NCBI GenBank assembly: GCA_902779055.1
Contig: CACZAD010000022.1
Location: 1-51,550, forward strand
Reading direction: 5' to 3'
DNA length: 51,550 nucleotides
From: Fibrobacter succinogenes
GTDB lineage: Bacteria > Fibrobacterota > Fibrobacteria > Fibrobacterales > Fibrobacteraceae
Shown here piece by piece: positions 42,150 to 51,550 of this stretch. Made by a program: the position numbers and the translations under genes. The notes under the pieces are model-generated. The model did not search any database and was not told the origin of the DNA. It saw only the letters and a list, made by a program, of their open reading frames with translations. How positions within the stretch are numbered: the first letter of the stretch is position 1; each line of letters opens with the position of its first letter.

Positions 42150-44930
42150 CTATTTAAAGAGGGCTGTAACTCCGCTCACATTTTCGGGCAGGATCACGCG
42201 CGTGGGGCTGGTTTCGCCATCGCTCCAACCTACAAAAGTGCTTCCCGCAAGGGGCTCCGCGCTGAGCGTCACCGGGAATCCCGTAAAGAAATCTACGGTC
42301 ATTTCCGGCTCATCGATGGGGAGACCATGCACAAGAATTTTCCCAGAGCCTTTTACAGATAAAGTCACAGAAACCTTTTTACCGAGCGCAAAGAAATCCT
42401 GCAATTCATCGTATACGACACCAGGGCGCTCCATCGCAAAATCCTTGATGACGTTGAGCTGTTTTGTCATCTTCGAGGCGCTCAGTCCCCAGCGTTTTTG
42501 GTCGCGGGGAATCTCCGACTGGATTTCAGCCATCATACTCTCGATGCGGGCAAGCACCCTCGAGCTTTCAAAATTCATTTGCAGGAGCACCGCCATCCGG
42601 TTGATAAAGGCTGCCTTGAAGCCCTCGTTTTCGAGCAGTTTCCGGAGCAGCAATGTGTATTCAGGCCCGTTCGGCCAAGAGTCTCCATCTTCTGCCGTCG
42701 CAAATTCAAATATGTTATTCGTATACTTACTGAAACCACTACCATAACCAAAATCAAGATCGTAAAGGAACCATTTCCACGGTGTTTTGGGGCTTGTGCT
42801 GCGCCACTTTTTGAGATTATTCGCCGGCCAGTCGCGATTATTCGCAAAAAGCTCCGTATGCATATAGTTGATGAAATTGTCGACATCTATTTGCGAGGCG
42901 ATGTAGGCATAGTTTTCATCGTCATCCAAGGTGTTCGATTCCAGCCAATCCATCAACGCCACGTAATCAACAGACGAGCCCGCCGAAACAGCATTGTCCG
43001 CCTTGAGCAAATCAATCTTATCCGGATCAAGCCCGTAATGCGTTTCGAAATAGTCTTCCGTCGAACGTTCACGGATACTGTGGATGCCGAAATATTCACC
43101 GTTATAATACACAACGGCAAATCGCCCGCGCTGGTAATCGACGCCAAAGCCATCGCTCACGGAACTCGCCAAACGGTCGCGTATGTAGTCGTTTCCACAG
43201 TTGCTCCCATTATTGCGCAACAAGAACACCTTGAAATTTTTCAGCTCTGGGAATTCAGGGAACAGCGGATACTTCAGGTGAGAATCGCCATACTTTTCAC
43301 GGAACGTGATCGCCACCGACTTTTTGTCTTTTTGCCGGCTGTAGTTTCCAAAAATTTTGAGTCCCGCATTCTTTGCAAACGCAGGCGAACTCGTCCCCGG
43401 CTCCATCAATTCCACCGTCACGGGGATTTCCTTGTCAAGCCAGTAATTGGCGCCGTAATGAGGTTCCTTGCTCTGCGCATACGGACCTTCCACGTAAATG
43501 CCTGTATCCGGATCGAAAAGCGAATTCGGGTCAGCCGCAAGGAAAACCGCAGGCACCGTAGGCGCGCTCTCGAAAACGTAAGTGCGAGTCACCACATCGC
43601 TCGGAAGGCTTTGCGGAGCGATCCTTGCGCAGCGTATTACCGTTGTCTTGTCGATCAAAATGCTATTCTGGAACGGCGTCCCTTCCGATGGCAACTTTCC
43701 GCCCGTTTCGCACACGGCATTAGTCGTACCTTCAAGATTCAAAACAAAAGGTTCCGTATAGAATCCCGAAGGCGGGAACAGCAGGGTGTCAATGTTATTT
43801 TCGCGGTTAAACATGAGCGTACTTTCCGTATAGCCATACGGCGAAGGGTCCGCATAACCCCAGCCACTTGCATAGCTCCACGTTTTTCCCAGGGGCAATT
43901 CCGGGTAAGATACAGAATCCACAATCGCCGCATCAGCATTCACCAGGTAAAGCGAGCCACCCTTTTTCGAAAGCTTGAAGCCGGCATGCGGTTCATGACC
44001 ACGGTTCCGAGCAATGTAGCTGAAAACCTTGAGAGTCACTTCTTGTGATTCATTCGCTTCGGGACTCAACCGCGTCCCATAAATGTTCGCCAAATCAGGG
44101 AAAGTCGTTCCCGTAGGGAGTGCCATACGGTAAACCGTCGAAGAATCCCCCGTCCCTTCAAGGACCATCTCGTAACCTTTCCAGTCATCAATGTCGGGCT
44201 GAGCCAAGCGCACAGAAACCTTGCGGCCCTTTGTAATGTACGCCTGCATCAAGATTTCGTTGGCCGCCGAAATATCCAGCACATCCGAGGGGTCGCTACT
44301 CCCCGTTCCTACGAAAAACGAGATGGACGACCAACCGAGTTCTTCGTTTTCGCCCAGTTTCATCACCGTGCCAATGCGGCTTTCTCCATTTTCGCTAAAG
44401 CATTTTTCATCGTGTCCCGGCAACGGGTCGGCATAGCTGTAGCCTGGAGGGTCGCTCTCGGCATCCGTCCATGTCCAGCAACCAGGCCCAATCATATCGA
44501 TAGAATCATGAGGCATCACGTAATCGGGATAATTCTTCCCCGACAAAAAGATGACCAAAAACGAATTCGGTGCGATTTTCACATCGCCAAGTTTCCACTT
44601 GAACGGTTCCTCTTGCAAGTCCGTCAAGTACATTCCTGACAAATTCACCGTATCCGCAGAAGCATTGAAAAGCTCCACCCAGCCGGCGTCATCGCCTTCG
44701 TGATCCTTGTAACCAATGTTAACCGGATCGACCTCGGTGAACATCACCGGACCGCCAACAAACGGAAGTTTCGTGCCCCCCGCATCACCACTTGCCGAAG
44801 AGCTGCTTTCCGGATCCAGAATCAAAAAGTTAGGATTATCATCAGAGCAGGCCGACAAAAACAACGCTGCTAAAAGAAAAGGACCTATGATCCTACTGAT
44901 TTTAGAAAAACAATCATTCCAACACACCAT
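42150..44930 (-). CDS. CotH-domain lipoprotein with lamin-tail domain
   Basis: The product has 926 residues. A lipoprotein signal ends FLSACSDD (lipid-bearing Cys near 28), followed by the Ser-rich linker DPESSSSASG common in Fibrobacter lipoproteins. Domains in order: lamin-tail-like (about 50-150, MFTEVDPVNIGY, DDAGWVELFN), a beta-rich middle, a chitobiase C-terminal-like segment (about 400-460), the CotH kinase domain (about 480-830, with NNRDWPANNLKKWR and WKWFLYDLDFGYG) and an InlB-type repeat (about 860-926, FVGWSDGE). CotH enzymes are atypical secreted kinases. It should face the outer surface or periplasm. It lies upstream of ugd in the same direction but 86 bp away, so co-transcription is uncertain. 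Confidence 0.88.
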   Translation of the reverse strand: MVCWNDCFSKISRIIGPFLLAALFLSACSDDNPNFLILDPESSSSASGDAGGTKLPFVGGPVMFTEVDPVNIGYKDHEGDDAGWVELFNASADTVNLSGMYLTDLQEEPFKWKLGDVKIAPNSFLVIFLSGKNYPDYVMPHDSIDMIGPGCWTWTDAESDPPGYSYADPLPGHDEKCFSENGESRIGTVMKLGENEELGWSSISFFVGTGSSDPSDVLDISAANEILMQAYITKGRKVSVRLAQPDIDDWKGYEMVLEGTGDSSTVYRMALPTGTTFPDLANIYGTRLSPEANESQEVTLKVFSYIARNRGHEPHAGFKLSKKGGSLYLVNADAAIVDSVSYPELPLGKTWSYASGWGYADPSPYGYTESTLMFNRENNIDTLLFPPSGFYTEPFVLNLEGTTNAVCETGGKLPSEGTPFQNSILIDKTTVIRCARIAPQSLPSDVVTRTYVFESAPTVPAVFLAADPNSLFDPDTGIYVEGPYAQSKEPHYGANYWLDKEIPVTVELMEPGTSSPAFAKNAGLKIFGNYSRQKDKKSVAITFREKYGDSHLKYPLFPEFPELKNFKVFLLRNNGSNCGNDYIRDRLASSVSDGFGVDYQRGRFAVVYYNGEYFGIHSIRERSTEDYFETHYGLDPDKIDLLKADNAVSAGSSVDYVALMDWLESNTLDDDENYAYIASQIDVDNFINYMHTELFANNRDWPANNLKKWRSTSPKTPWKWFLYDLDFGYGSGFSKYTNNIFEFATAEDGDSWPNGPEYTLLLRKLLENEGFKAAFINRMAVLLQMNFESSRVLARIESMMAEIQSEIPRDQKRWGLSASKMTKQLNVIKDFAMERPGVVYDELQDFFALGKKVSVTLSVKGSGKILVHGLPIDEPEMTVDFFTGFPVTLSAEPLAGSTFVGWSDGETSPTRVILPENVSGVTALFK

Positions 44931-44992
44931 AACAGGGAATATACATTATGAGCGGGTATTTGGAATTTAAGGTCCGGAATATAAGAAAAAAA

Positions 44993-45856
44993 CTACTTCC
45001 TAGTTTCAAGTCCCGAATCGTCCACTTTCTTTCGGCGCGGGCGGCGCACAATAAAGAGGCAGGCGCCAATCAGCACGAGCGCAACCGAAATCGCCTTTCC
45101 AACAGGGAATGCCTCGGAGAACACGAGCGCACCAGCCAAAGTCGGAACCGCCGCACCGACAGCCGCGCTGAACGGAATGATGAACAGCGCACGCCCACGC
45201 GAAAACGATACCTGCGAATACAAAAAGGCGATGCCGTAAGTCGCCACATAGCCTAGCGTCCTGAAATCCACAAGCAAGTTCGCCACAGACGAGAACTCGA
45301 TATGATCCAAGTCAAAATCCATCGCGAGGCTCTTGTAGAACGCAGCCGAAAGCCCAAAGCCGACACCCATGATGAGCGAGTCCACCATTTCGCGGTCTTT
45401 CACCCACAGGTGCGCAATGAGAGTTGCAAAGGAAAGCCCACCCGCATAGGCCCACAGCGTTCCAATGTTCTGCACGGCAGTCGATTCACCCAGATTCTCG
45501 ACGGAATACAAAAGGCCCGCCACCACAAAGCAGATGGCGACCACGATTTTTTTGGTCAAAACTTCCTTAAGGATGCAAAAGCCCATCAACGCCGTCAAAA
45601 CCGGATTCAGGACCATCATCGGCTGCACCTGCGAAAGATCATAGCGGGCCATCGCAACGTAGTAGCCAAGCGTCGCAAGGCCAGAACACGCAATGCCCAG
45701 CCACCAGAATTTATTCGTCACGATGCCTTTAAAGAATTCCCAAGGCCTTGATGTTCCGCCAGTAAGCTTCCCTACCGCGGACACACCCGACTTTTCAAGA
45801 ATGTTGCCACAAGCAAACAAAAAAGCCGGGCCGATAGTCAACAAAAGAAAAAGCAA
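44993..45856 (-). CDS. EamA-family transporter (DMT superfamily)
   Basis: The product has 287 residues with about ten membrane helices in two EamA-like halves (the second starting near 150). The likely start is TTG at 45856, with GGTGGG eight bases upstream overlapping the end of the transglycosylase gene, so translation looks coupled. Such carriers export metabolites or amino acids; the substrate is unknown. It ends in a basic tail (RRPRRKK). It is downstream of the lytic transglycosylase gene in the minus-strand run. Confidence 0.85.
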   Translation of the reverse strand: MLFLLLTIGPAFLFACGNILEKSGVSAVGKLTGGTSRPWEFFKGIVTNKFWWLGIACSGLATLGYYVAMARYDLSQVQPMMVLNPVLTALMGFCILKEVLTKKIVVAICFVVAGLLYSVENLGESTAVQNIGTLWAYAGGLSFATLIAHLWVKDREMVDSLIMGVGFGLSAAFYKSLAMDFDLDHIEFSSVANLLVDFRTLGYVATYGIAFLYSQVSFSRGRALFIIPFSAAVGAAVPTLAGALVFSEAFPVGKAISVALVLIGACLFIVRRPRRKKVDDSGLETRK

Positions 45857-45858
45857 GA

Positions 45859-48138
45859 CTAAATCCCACCGTAAATTTCTTTATAGATCCAGTAATTGCC
45901 CATGACGCGCTTCACGTAATCACGGGTTTCCCAGTAGCTGATTTCTTCGACGCGCAAGTCCCACGGGAAGCCTTCGCCTTCGGCCTGCCAGCGCTTTGTC
46001 GGCTTGGGACCGGCATTGTAGTTACCGAGGACGTACATATAGTCGTTCTTGTATTCTTCCTTGAGATCAATCAGGTAACGGATACCCAGACGGATATTCA
46101 TGTAGCCGTTGTAAAGACGCTTGGGCGTGAAGTTCAAAATTTCTTCCTTTTCGGCAAGCATCTTGCCCGTTGCCGGCATGATCTGCAAAAGTCCGCAGGC
46201 GCCCGCCGGAGACGTGATTTCAAAGTCAAAGATGGATTCCTGGCGCATCACGCTATAGACAAAGAACGGATCGATACTGGAGCCCGAATAGTAAACCACA
46301 GGATCGGCATACGGGACCGGGAAGAGGTAATGCAGCACGTCAATCGGCGGTTCCATCAAAAGGCGTCTATCCATCTTCGCCTGGAACTGGCGAGCGAGCC
46401 TGTAACCGGCAGCCGTTTCGCCCATCTCGTAAAAGAGCTTGCCATATTCGTAAAGGAAGTCGAGGCGCTTCGCGTTCTTCTTCTTGAGTTCGTCGTAAAG
46501 CCTGAACGCTTCTTCTTCAAAACCATAGAGGAACAGCTTCTTGATGCGTTCGTAACGTTCCTTGCTGTACGAGGCGTCCGGCTTTCCGAGCTTGTTGACG
46601 GAACGGATCCAGTCCAGCGTTGCGGCCGGGGACATCGACACGCCATGCGCATACGGAATCTTGTCGTTCGGAAGCAAACGGTTTTCCAAGAGCTTCGTGC
46701 GACTGCGGTGGGCATAATACGAAAGCGGGAAATCCTTGATGCAATCGAGATAGGCTTCGCGGGCAAGCGAATCCTCGCCCATTTTCATGTACGTATCGCC
46801 CAGGAACATTCTCGAGGCGCTTCCGCTCCACAGGAACGGATCTTTTTTCGCTTCGTTAAAGTAAGCAGCGGCCTCGACCCACATACCTCGCTTAAAGTAG
46901 ATGTAGCCTATACGGAACCTGGCCCACTGGCGCTTCAGATTGTTCTTGAAACGCTTGTGGATGAGCTTCTTGTAGCAGTCAATCGCCTTGTCGTACATGA
47001 GCTTCTGTTCGAACTCAAAGCCGCGCAACCAGAGGTTATTGGCGTTTTCGCTACTGAACTGGCTCACGTCCTGCAGCAAGGAATCGTACATATGGATTTC
47101 TTCGTCGAAAAGGCCGGCCGCTTCCTTGCGGTAAAGCTTGAGAATCGCCTGGATCCAGGACGGACGCGGTTCCACGTTCTCGATCAGGTAACGGTACTGT
47201 TCAATGGCAGCTTCGTTGCGGTTGAGGGCGCGCAAGGCTCCGGCACGTTTTTCCCACAGGGTAATGCGGGTATTCAAATCCAGCGTACTCTTTTTCAGAC
47301 GGGCCTGGGCCGGGTCATCCGTCGGCACGACCGAAGCCGGATTCTTCTGGGCCTGCTGGGCGTCCATGATCTGGATGGAATCCAGCAAGTCGAGACAGTT
47401 CTTCATCTCGTCCTTGGTGCAGGCCATCTTGGCATAGGCGACCTTTTCGGCAAGCGTTTCCGGAGTCGCAAGCACCTCGCGCAACCGGCGGATAGATGCA
47501 TAGGCAGAATCCTTGTACGCAGTGCGGCTCGTCAAAAGCTTCATGTAGAGGCGTTTGGCCTGTTTCAGGCGGTAGGAATCTTCGAGATAGCGGGCATAAC
47601 GGTACCTCAAAGCCACCACGTCATCCTTATCGGGATAATCTTCAAGGAAGCGCACCAGCGAATCGGCACGGGACACATCGTTGAGCGAATTGTCCTCCAT
47701 CGTCGCCTCGATTCTCAAGCGGTCAGCCGCTTCACGGAATGCCGGATCCGATTCCAGACCCTTGTCCAGGCGGAGGGTGGCACGCATCTTGGTGAAGTTG
47801 CCCTGCTGGAAATTCGCTTGCGCCATACGGAGGATGACGTTTCCGTTCAGGCCCGGTTCACGGGAGCGCAGTGAATTATAGGCGGCATAGGCGCTATCCC
47901 ACTGGCCACTGTAATAGTAATAGGCGGCGCGTGCAAAATCGCGATAATTCTGCGAAACAGAGATATCGTTCATCGTCTTTTTAGCCCTCGCGGCACGAAT
48001 GACGACGTTCTGGAACTGTTCCGGCGAAACCATCTCCTGTTCAGCAAAAGGAGACTTGTAAAGCGAATAAACGGAGCCGTCCACCTGTGCATACAAGGCG
48101 GCTGTACAAGCAATCAGCAAAGAACAAAAAAGCTTCAT
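45859..48138 (-). CDS. slt: Soluble lytic murein transglycosylase with TPR-like region
   Basis: The product has 759 residues. A signal peptide (about 1-18, ending LYAQ) is followed by ~570 residues of helical repeats like the Slt70 ring, and a C-terminal SLT domain (about 615-750). The catalytic glutamate is in SVMRQESIFDFEI, followed by GACGLLQIMPATGKM and YVLGNYNAGP. It cleaves peptidoglycan with formation of anhydromuramic ends in the periplasm. It lies 16 nt after ptsI, in a run with ptsH, ptsI and the EamA gene. Confidence 0.92.
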   Translation of the reverse strand: MKLFCSLLIACTAALYAQVDGSVYSLYKSPFAEQEMVSPEQFQNVVIRAARAKKTMNDISVSQNYRDFARAAYYYYSGQWDSAYAAYNSLRSREPGLNGNVILRMAQANFQQGNFTKMRATLRLDKGLESDPAFREAADRLRIEATMEDNSLNDVSRADSLVRFLEDYPDKDDVVALRYRYARYLEDSYRLKQAKRLYMKLLTSRTAYKDSAYASIRRLREVLATPETLAEKVAYAKMACTKDEMKNCLDLLDSIQIMDAQQAQKNPASVVPTDDPAQARLKKSTLDLNTRITLWEKRAGALRALNRNEAAIEQYRYLIENVEPRPSWIQAILKLYRKEAAGLFDEEIHMYDSLLQDVSQFSSENANNLWLRGFEFEQKLMYDKAIDCYKKLIHKRFKNNLKRQWARFRIGYIYFKRGMWVEAAAYFNEAKKDPFLWSGSASRMFLGDTYMKMGEDSLAREAYLDCIKDFPLSYYAHRSRTKLLENRLLPNDKIPYAHGVSMSPAATLDWIRSVNKLGKPDASYSKERYERIKKLFLYGFEEEAFRLYDELKKKNAKRLDFLYEYGKLFYEMGETAAGYRLARQFQAKMDRRLLMEPPIDVLHYLFPVPYADPVVYYSGSSIDPFFVYSVMRQESIFDFEITSPAGACGLLQIMPATGKMLAEKEEILNFTPKRLYNGYMNIRLGIRYLIDLKEEYKNDYMYVLGNYNAGPKPTKRWQAEGEGFPWDLRVEEISYWETRDYVKRVMGNYWIYKEIYGGI

Positions 48139-48154
48139 CTAGAATCCAACAGTT

Positions 48155-49996
48155 TTATTTTTCGACCTGCCCCACAAAGCTGGAGATTCCAAGTTCCATA
48201 ATGGTCTGCGCATACTTCTTATGCAAGAACTCATTCACGTCTTCGGCATCATCCATTTGCAGAACGGTCAAAGCCGTTTCACGAACATCTTCAAAGTTGA
48301 TCGAGCGGATAATCTTCTTGGTCGTCATGACGCTCCACGGGGTCATCGAAAGTTCGTCGACACCGAGGCCCACCAGCAAAAGGACGCTCATCGGATCCGT
48401 ACACATTTCACCGCAAACCGCGACCGGGATTCCCTCGCGATGCGCAGCGACCACCGTCTGGTAGATCATGCTCAGCACGGCCGGATGGTGCGGCTGGAAC
48501 ATATCGGTAATAAGTTCGTTTGTACGGTCCACGGCAAGCGTAAACTGGATCAAGTCATTTGTACCAAGGCTAAAGAAGTCCACTTCCTTGGCAAGTTTAT
48601 CCACAATCATTACGGCGGCAGGGACTTCGATCATCACCCCCACCTTGACGACAGGCAGCTTATGGCCTTCTTCTTCAAGCTCCTTGCGGGCCTTTTCGAT
48701 GCAAGCCTTTGCACGCCTGAGTTCGCTCATGCACGAAATCATCGGCAAAAGGATACGCAAGTTTCCCTTGGTATTGGCAAGCAACAGCGCACGGAGCTGC
48801 GTAATGAAAATATCTTCGCGGTCCAGGCATACACGGATAGAGCGCCAACCCATGAACGGGTTCGACTCGTTCACGGCCGAGATGCCACTGACAAGCTTAT
48901 CGCCACCGGCATCCAGCGTACGGATAACTACCGGGCACGGCGCGATCATTTCAAGAATATGTCTATAGGCGCTTTCCTGTTCTGCCTGCGTCGGGGCGTC
49001 CTTCTTGAAGAACAAGAATTCCGAACGGTAAAGGCCGATACCCGTTGCGCCAAAGTCCTTGACTTTGTCCGCTTCGGCAGGCATTTCGATGTTGGCGTGC
49101 AGCACAATGTACTTGCCATCGCGGGTCATCGGTTCCAGCTGACGCATCGTGAAAAGCTCACGGCGCTGGCGTTCAAAGATTTCCTGACGTTCGTGGAACT
49201 TGCGGATATCTTCTTCGTTCGGATTGATGATAACCTTACCATCAGAGCCGTCAACAATAATCGTATCGCCGCTCTTGGCAAGGGCAGCAACATTGCGGAG
49301 ACCGCCTACGGCGGGAATCTGCAAAGACCTGGCAAGAATGGCGACATGGCTTGTACGGCCACCCGTATCCATCACGATGGCGTTCACCTGTCCCGGCTTG
49401 AGCGTCATCAAGAAACTTGGGACAAATTCATGAGCTACAAGGACAATGCCATCTTCGTCAGCCACGTCCTCCAATACCGGTCCGGAGTCGTCCATAGCGG
49501 CCATCAGACGATTGTACAAGTCCCTCAGGTCGGCCGCCTTGTCACGCATCGCAGGCGAATCAATTTTTTCGAACTTTTCGATGTATGCGCCAAATACGAC
49601 ATGCACCGCCCACTTCGCGTTCTTGTGCTTCTTCTTTATCTTGTCCAGGACACCATTCACCAGTCCCGGATCCTGCAAGATCATCAAGTGGGTCGCAAAG
49701 ATCAGGCTGTCCTTGACACCAGCCCTGCTCTCCGAAATTTCTTTAATCTGAGCAATTTCTTTTGCCGTCTTGGAAACGGCTTTCAAGAACATCTGTTCTT
49801 CCGCAGCGATCCTGCTCTCGGGGAGCGTTTCTTCGACTACGGAAAACTCACGGTTTGCAACAGGGAACACCGTTCCCATCGCAAAACCGGGAGATGACGG
49901 CACACCCAGGAGTTCCGTTCTCGGAGACTTCCTGGAAGATGCGTCAGCGGCCTTGGCCACAAACTCAGCAGGGTTCTTCGTTGAAGTGGTCATCAA
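48155..49996 (-). CDS. ptsI: PTS enzyme I, phosphoenolpyruvate-protein phosphotransferase
   Basis: The product has 613 residues, slightly longer than the usual ~575 because of a ~28-residue N-terminal extension rich in Ala/Ser. The phosphorylated histidine is in GGRTSHVAILAR (about 217), the PEP-binding region contains TGIGLYRSEFLF, and the catalytic cysteine is in VAVCGEMCTDP. Enzyme I moves phosphate from PEP to HPr. Its start overlaps the 3' end of ptsH by 32 bp, an unusually long overlap; the second ATG would give 29. No sugar-specific EII gene is in the window, so a regulatory PTS is possible. Confidence 0.95.
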   Translation of the reverse strand: MMTTSTKNPAEFVAKAADASSRKSPRTELLGVPSSPGFAMGTVFPVANREFSVVEETLPESRIAAEEQMFLKAVSKTAKEIAQIKEISESRAGVKDSLIFATHLMILQDPGLVNGVLDKIKKKHKNAKWAVHVVFGAYIEKFEKIDSPAMRDKAADLRDLYNRLMAAMDDSGPVLEDVADEDGIVLVAHEFVPSFLMTLKPGQVNAIVMDTGGRTSHVAILARSLQIPAVGGLRNVAALAKSGDTIIVDGSDGKVIINPNEEDIRKFHERQEIFERQRRELFTMRQLEPMTRDGKYIVLHANIEMPAEADKVKDFGATGIGLYRSEFLFFKKDAPTQAEQESAYRHILEMIAPCPVVIRTLDAGGDKLVSGISAVNESNPFMGWRSIRVCLDREDIFITQLRALLLANTKGNLRILLPMISCMSELRRAKACIEKARKELEEEGHKLPVVKVGVMIEVPAAVMIVDKLAKEVDFFSLGTNDLIQFTLAVDRTNELITDMFQPHHPAVLSMIYQTVVAAHREGIPVAVCGEMCTDPMSVLLLVGLGVDELSMTPWSVMTTKKIIRSINFEDVRETALTVLQMDDAEDVNEFLHKKYAQTIMELGISSFVGQVEK

Positions 49997-50237
49997 AAAG
50001 CTTTCCCAACTGCTGAACGACTAACTCTTCATCCTCGCCATCGATTTCGAACTTGACTTCGGAACCGGCAGGGATCGCGAGCATCATCACGTTAAGGATG
50101 CTCTTCGCATTGGCCTTTGAACCATCAAATACAATGGATACGTCGCTCTTGGCCTGACCGGTAATGTCAACAATCATACCGGCGGGACGAGCGTGAATAC
50201 CCAATTTGTTTGAAACAGTAAATATCTTTGTAATCAT
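49965..50237 (-). CDS. ptsH: Phosphocarrier protein HPr
   Basis: The product has 90 residues from ATG 50237, preceded by GAGGAAT; a longer frame upstream would add 13 residues. His15 lies in LGIHARPAGM, the site phosphorylated by enzyme I, and Ser46 lies in NAKSILNVMML, the HPr-kinase site. Having both suggests regulation by HPr kinase/phosphorylase as well as phosphotransfer. It is 7 nt after the MCE gene and overlaps ptsI, so all three are probably one transcript. Confidence 0.95.
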   Translation of the reverse strand: MITKIFTVSNKLGIHARPAGMIVDITGQAKSDVSIVFDGSKANAKSILNVMMLAIPAGSEVKFEIDGEDEELVVQQLGKLFDDHFNEEPC

Positions 50238-50244
50238 CAATTCC

Positions 50245-51165
50245 TCAGAAGAAATCCACATTAATGTCAAGGCCATCTTGCAAGATGATCTTGAACAGGC
50301 TGTCAGCAGAGCGTACCGTCTTGACCAAATCGTCGTGCAGCTGTCGGTCGTTCAACAAGAGTCCGACCGTATTGTTTTTCGAGTCCATCTTGCCCTGCAC
50401 CTTGGCAATCAGCCCATCCAAATGCTTGGTCACGTCTTCCAGTTCGGAGATGAGCTGGTTTGCGTTCCCCATAACCTTGTCCGTCCCGGCAAAGAGTCCG
50501 TTGATCGGTTCCTTGACACCATCGACAAGCTCGTTCACCTTGACCGTCACCTTGTTGAGGTTCGCAAGGCTCTTCTTGAGCTGCGGGTCAGTCGTCGAGA
50601 CAAGCGAGATCAAGCGGTCTTCAAGAGTTTCAGCCTTCACGAGGAGCGTCTTGAAGCGATCCTGGAAATCCGGATTTGCAATCGTTCCGTTCAAAGCCAC
50701 CTTCACGGCCTCGAGCAGCACCTTCGTGGAGTCACAAACTTCACCGGCAAGACCAAGCGCTTCGGCGATACCGGCATCGAACTGTCCCGTAATGGTATCA
50801 CCCGGCACGTAGTATTCTTCGGCATCCCCGAGGATCATGCCAATCTGGCGTTCACCCATGATACCGATATTCTGCACGCGAATCTCGGAATCCTTCGGGA
50901 TCTTCACATTCGACTTGAGCCTGATCGTGACGACCACGCGATGTCCAGAAAGTTCAATGGACTCCACTCGGCCAAGCTTTACACCGTTAACCTTGACCGG
51001 GTCATCCAAAACAAGCGTACTCACCTGCGTAAAGCGCAAATGGTAAACATCAAACGTTTCACGTAAATCTTTCTCGTTCAAAAAGAACATGCCAAAAATC
51101 AAGATGACAATGGCTAAAAGAACGACAAGACCTACAGAAAAATATAGAGCAGTATTCTTTTTCAT
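50245..51165 (-). CDS. MCE/MlaD-family lipid transport protein
   Basis: The product has 306 residues. One N-terminal membrane helix (about 7-29) is followed by the MCE domain (about 38-120, with VLDDPVKVNGVKLGRVESI and VQNIGIMGERQIGMILG) and a long C-terminal helical part (about 140-306). MCE proteins form periplasmic hexamers that carry phospholipids between membranes. Usual partners (MlaE permease, MlaF ATPase) are not adjacent here but could lie elsewhere. It is first in the run mlaD-like, ptsH, ptsI, slt, an uncommon pairing of envelope lipid transport with the PTS. Confidence 0.9.
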   Translation of the reverse strand: MKKNTALYFSVGLVVLLAIVILIFGMFFLNEKDLRETFDVYHLRFTQVSTLVLDDPVKVNGVKLGRVESIELSGHRVVVTIRLKSNVKIPKDSEIRVQNIGIMGERQIGMILGDAEEYYVPGDTITGQFDAGIAEALGLAGEVCDSTKVLLEAVKVALNGTIANPDFQDRFKTLLVKAETLEDRLISLVSTTDPQLKKSLANLNKVTVKVNELVDGVKEPINGLFAGTDKVMGNANQLISELEDVTKHLDGLIAKVQGKMDSKNNTVGLLLNDRQLHDDLVKTVRSADSLFKIILQDGLDINVDFF

Positions 51166-51272
51166 TCTAAAACTAATCTAGCATATTTTAGCTAAGTCCT
51201 GTGATATGAGGGGGCTTGTATTAGGCTATTTTTGACAAGGATAACCAAGAAAAAGTTTAACGAGCATTTTAA

Positions 51273-51550
<278 letters not shown>

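Noticed and set aside
42498..44048. Long plus-strand open frame (over 500 codons) opposite the CotH gene.
   Set aside because: It lies wholly antisense to a gene with clear domains and a signal peptide; its product is rich in Arg/His/Ile with no recognisable motif. Similar antisense frames at 46330-47874, 48221-49897 and 23887-25008 were rejected for the same reason.

Overview
The window reads as a chromosomal segment of a Gram-negative bacterium of the Fibrobacter type. This is inferred from a protein resembling the Fibrobacter succinogenes major paralogous domain (17693-18577), a CotH lipoprotein with a Ser-rich linker after its lipobox, an outer-membrane-barrel/SppA fusion, an MCE/MlaD protein, and ribosomal-protein promoters whose -10 boxes also fit the TAnnTTTG pattern known from Bacteroidetes relatives. 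No rRNA, tRNA, CRISPR array, transposase, integrase or phage gene was recognised.

Layout. (1) 1-856: start of tsf and complete rpsB (minus). (2) 1088-16160: an accessory block between core genes. It holds an orphan small protein; a candidate conflict/defence module (1813-9596) built from two collinear paralogs that join a DUF3800-like (RNase H-fold-type) domain to TPR repeats, a zinc-hook AAA/ABC-type ATPase between them, and a methyltransferase-like specificity protein without a catalytic half; a small sigma-70-family factor; a TerY-P-like signalling triad (PP2C phosphatase, vWA protein, Ser/Thr kinase with zinc ribbon); and a membrane-anchored ankyrin-repeat protein. (3) 16242-20219: rmuC, the FISUMP-like protein, a second sigma-like factor and a flavodoxin-fold reductase. 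(4) 20220-21318: a terminator-rich, structured spacer, then rpsI (apparently frameshifted) and rplM. (5) 21635-25044: a CNNM/CBS membrane protein and the SppA fusion. (6) 25147-42063: a surface-polysaccharide locus of two convergent operons. The plus-strand operon carries Wzc, CDP-alditol-type activation enzymes, two LicD transferases and a flippase. The minus-strand operon carries UDP-glucose dehydrogenase, a WecG/TagA enzyme, a Wzy-like polymerase, three glycosyltransferases and a CDP-glycerol glycerophosphotransferase-like enzyme. (7) 42150-51165: CotH lipoprotein, EamA permease, lytic transglycosylase, PTS enzyme I, HPr and MlaD-like protein, all minus. (8) 51279-end: start of rpoC (plus).

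How the genes fit together. The polysaccharide locus looks like one assembly line: cytidylyl activation of a polyol or amino-polyol phosphate, LicD/glycerophosphotransferase attachment, glycosyl transfer, flipping, polymerisation and Wzc control, ending in a phosphate-decorated polymer. The accessory block most resembles a defence or stress island. The 1813-9596 module is the strongest candidate for an undescribed system, because its parts supply plausible DNA recognition, ATP-driven sensing and nuclease-like effectors. All functional claims for that module are inference from motifs and gene order; no database search was run.
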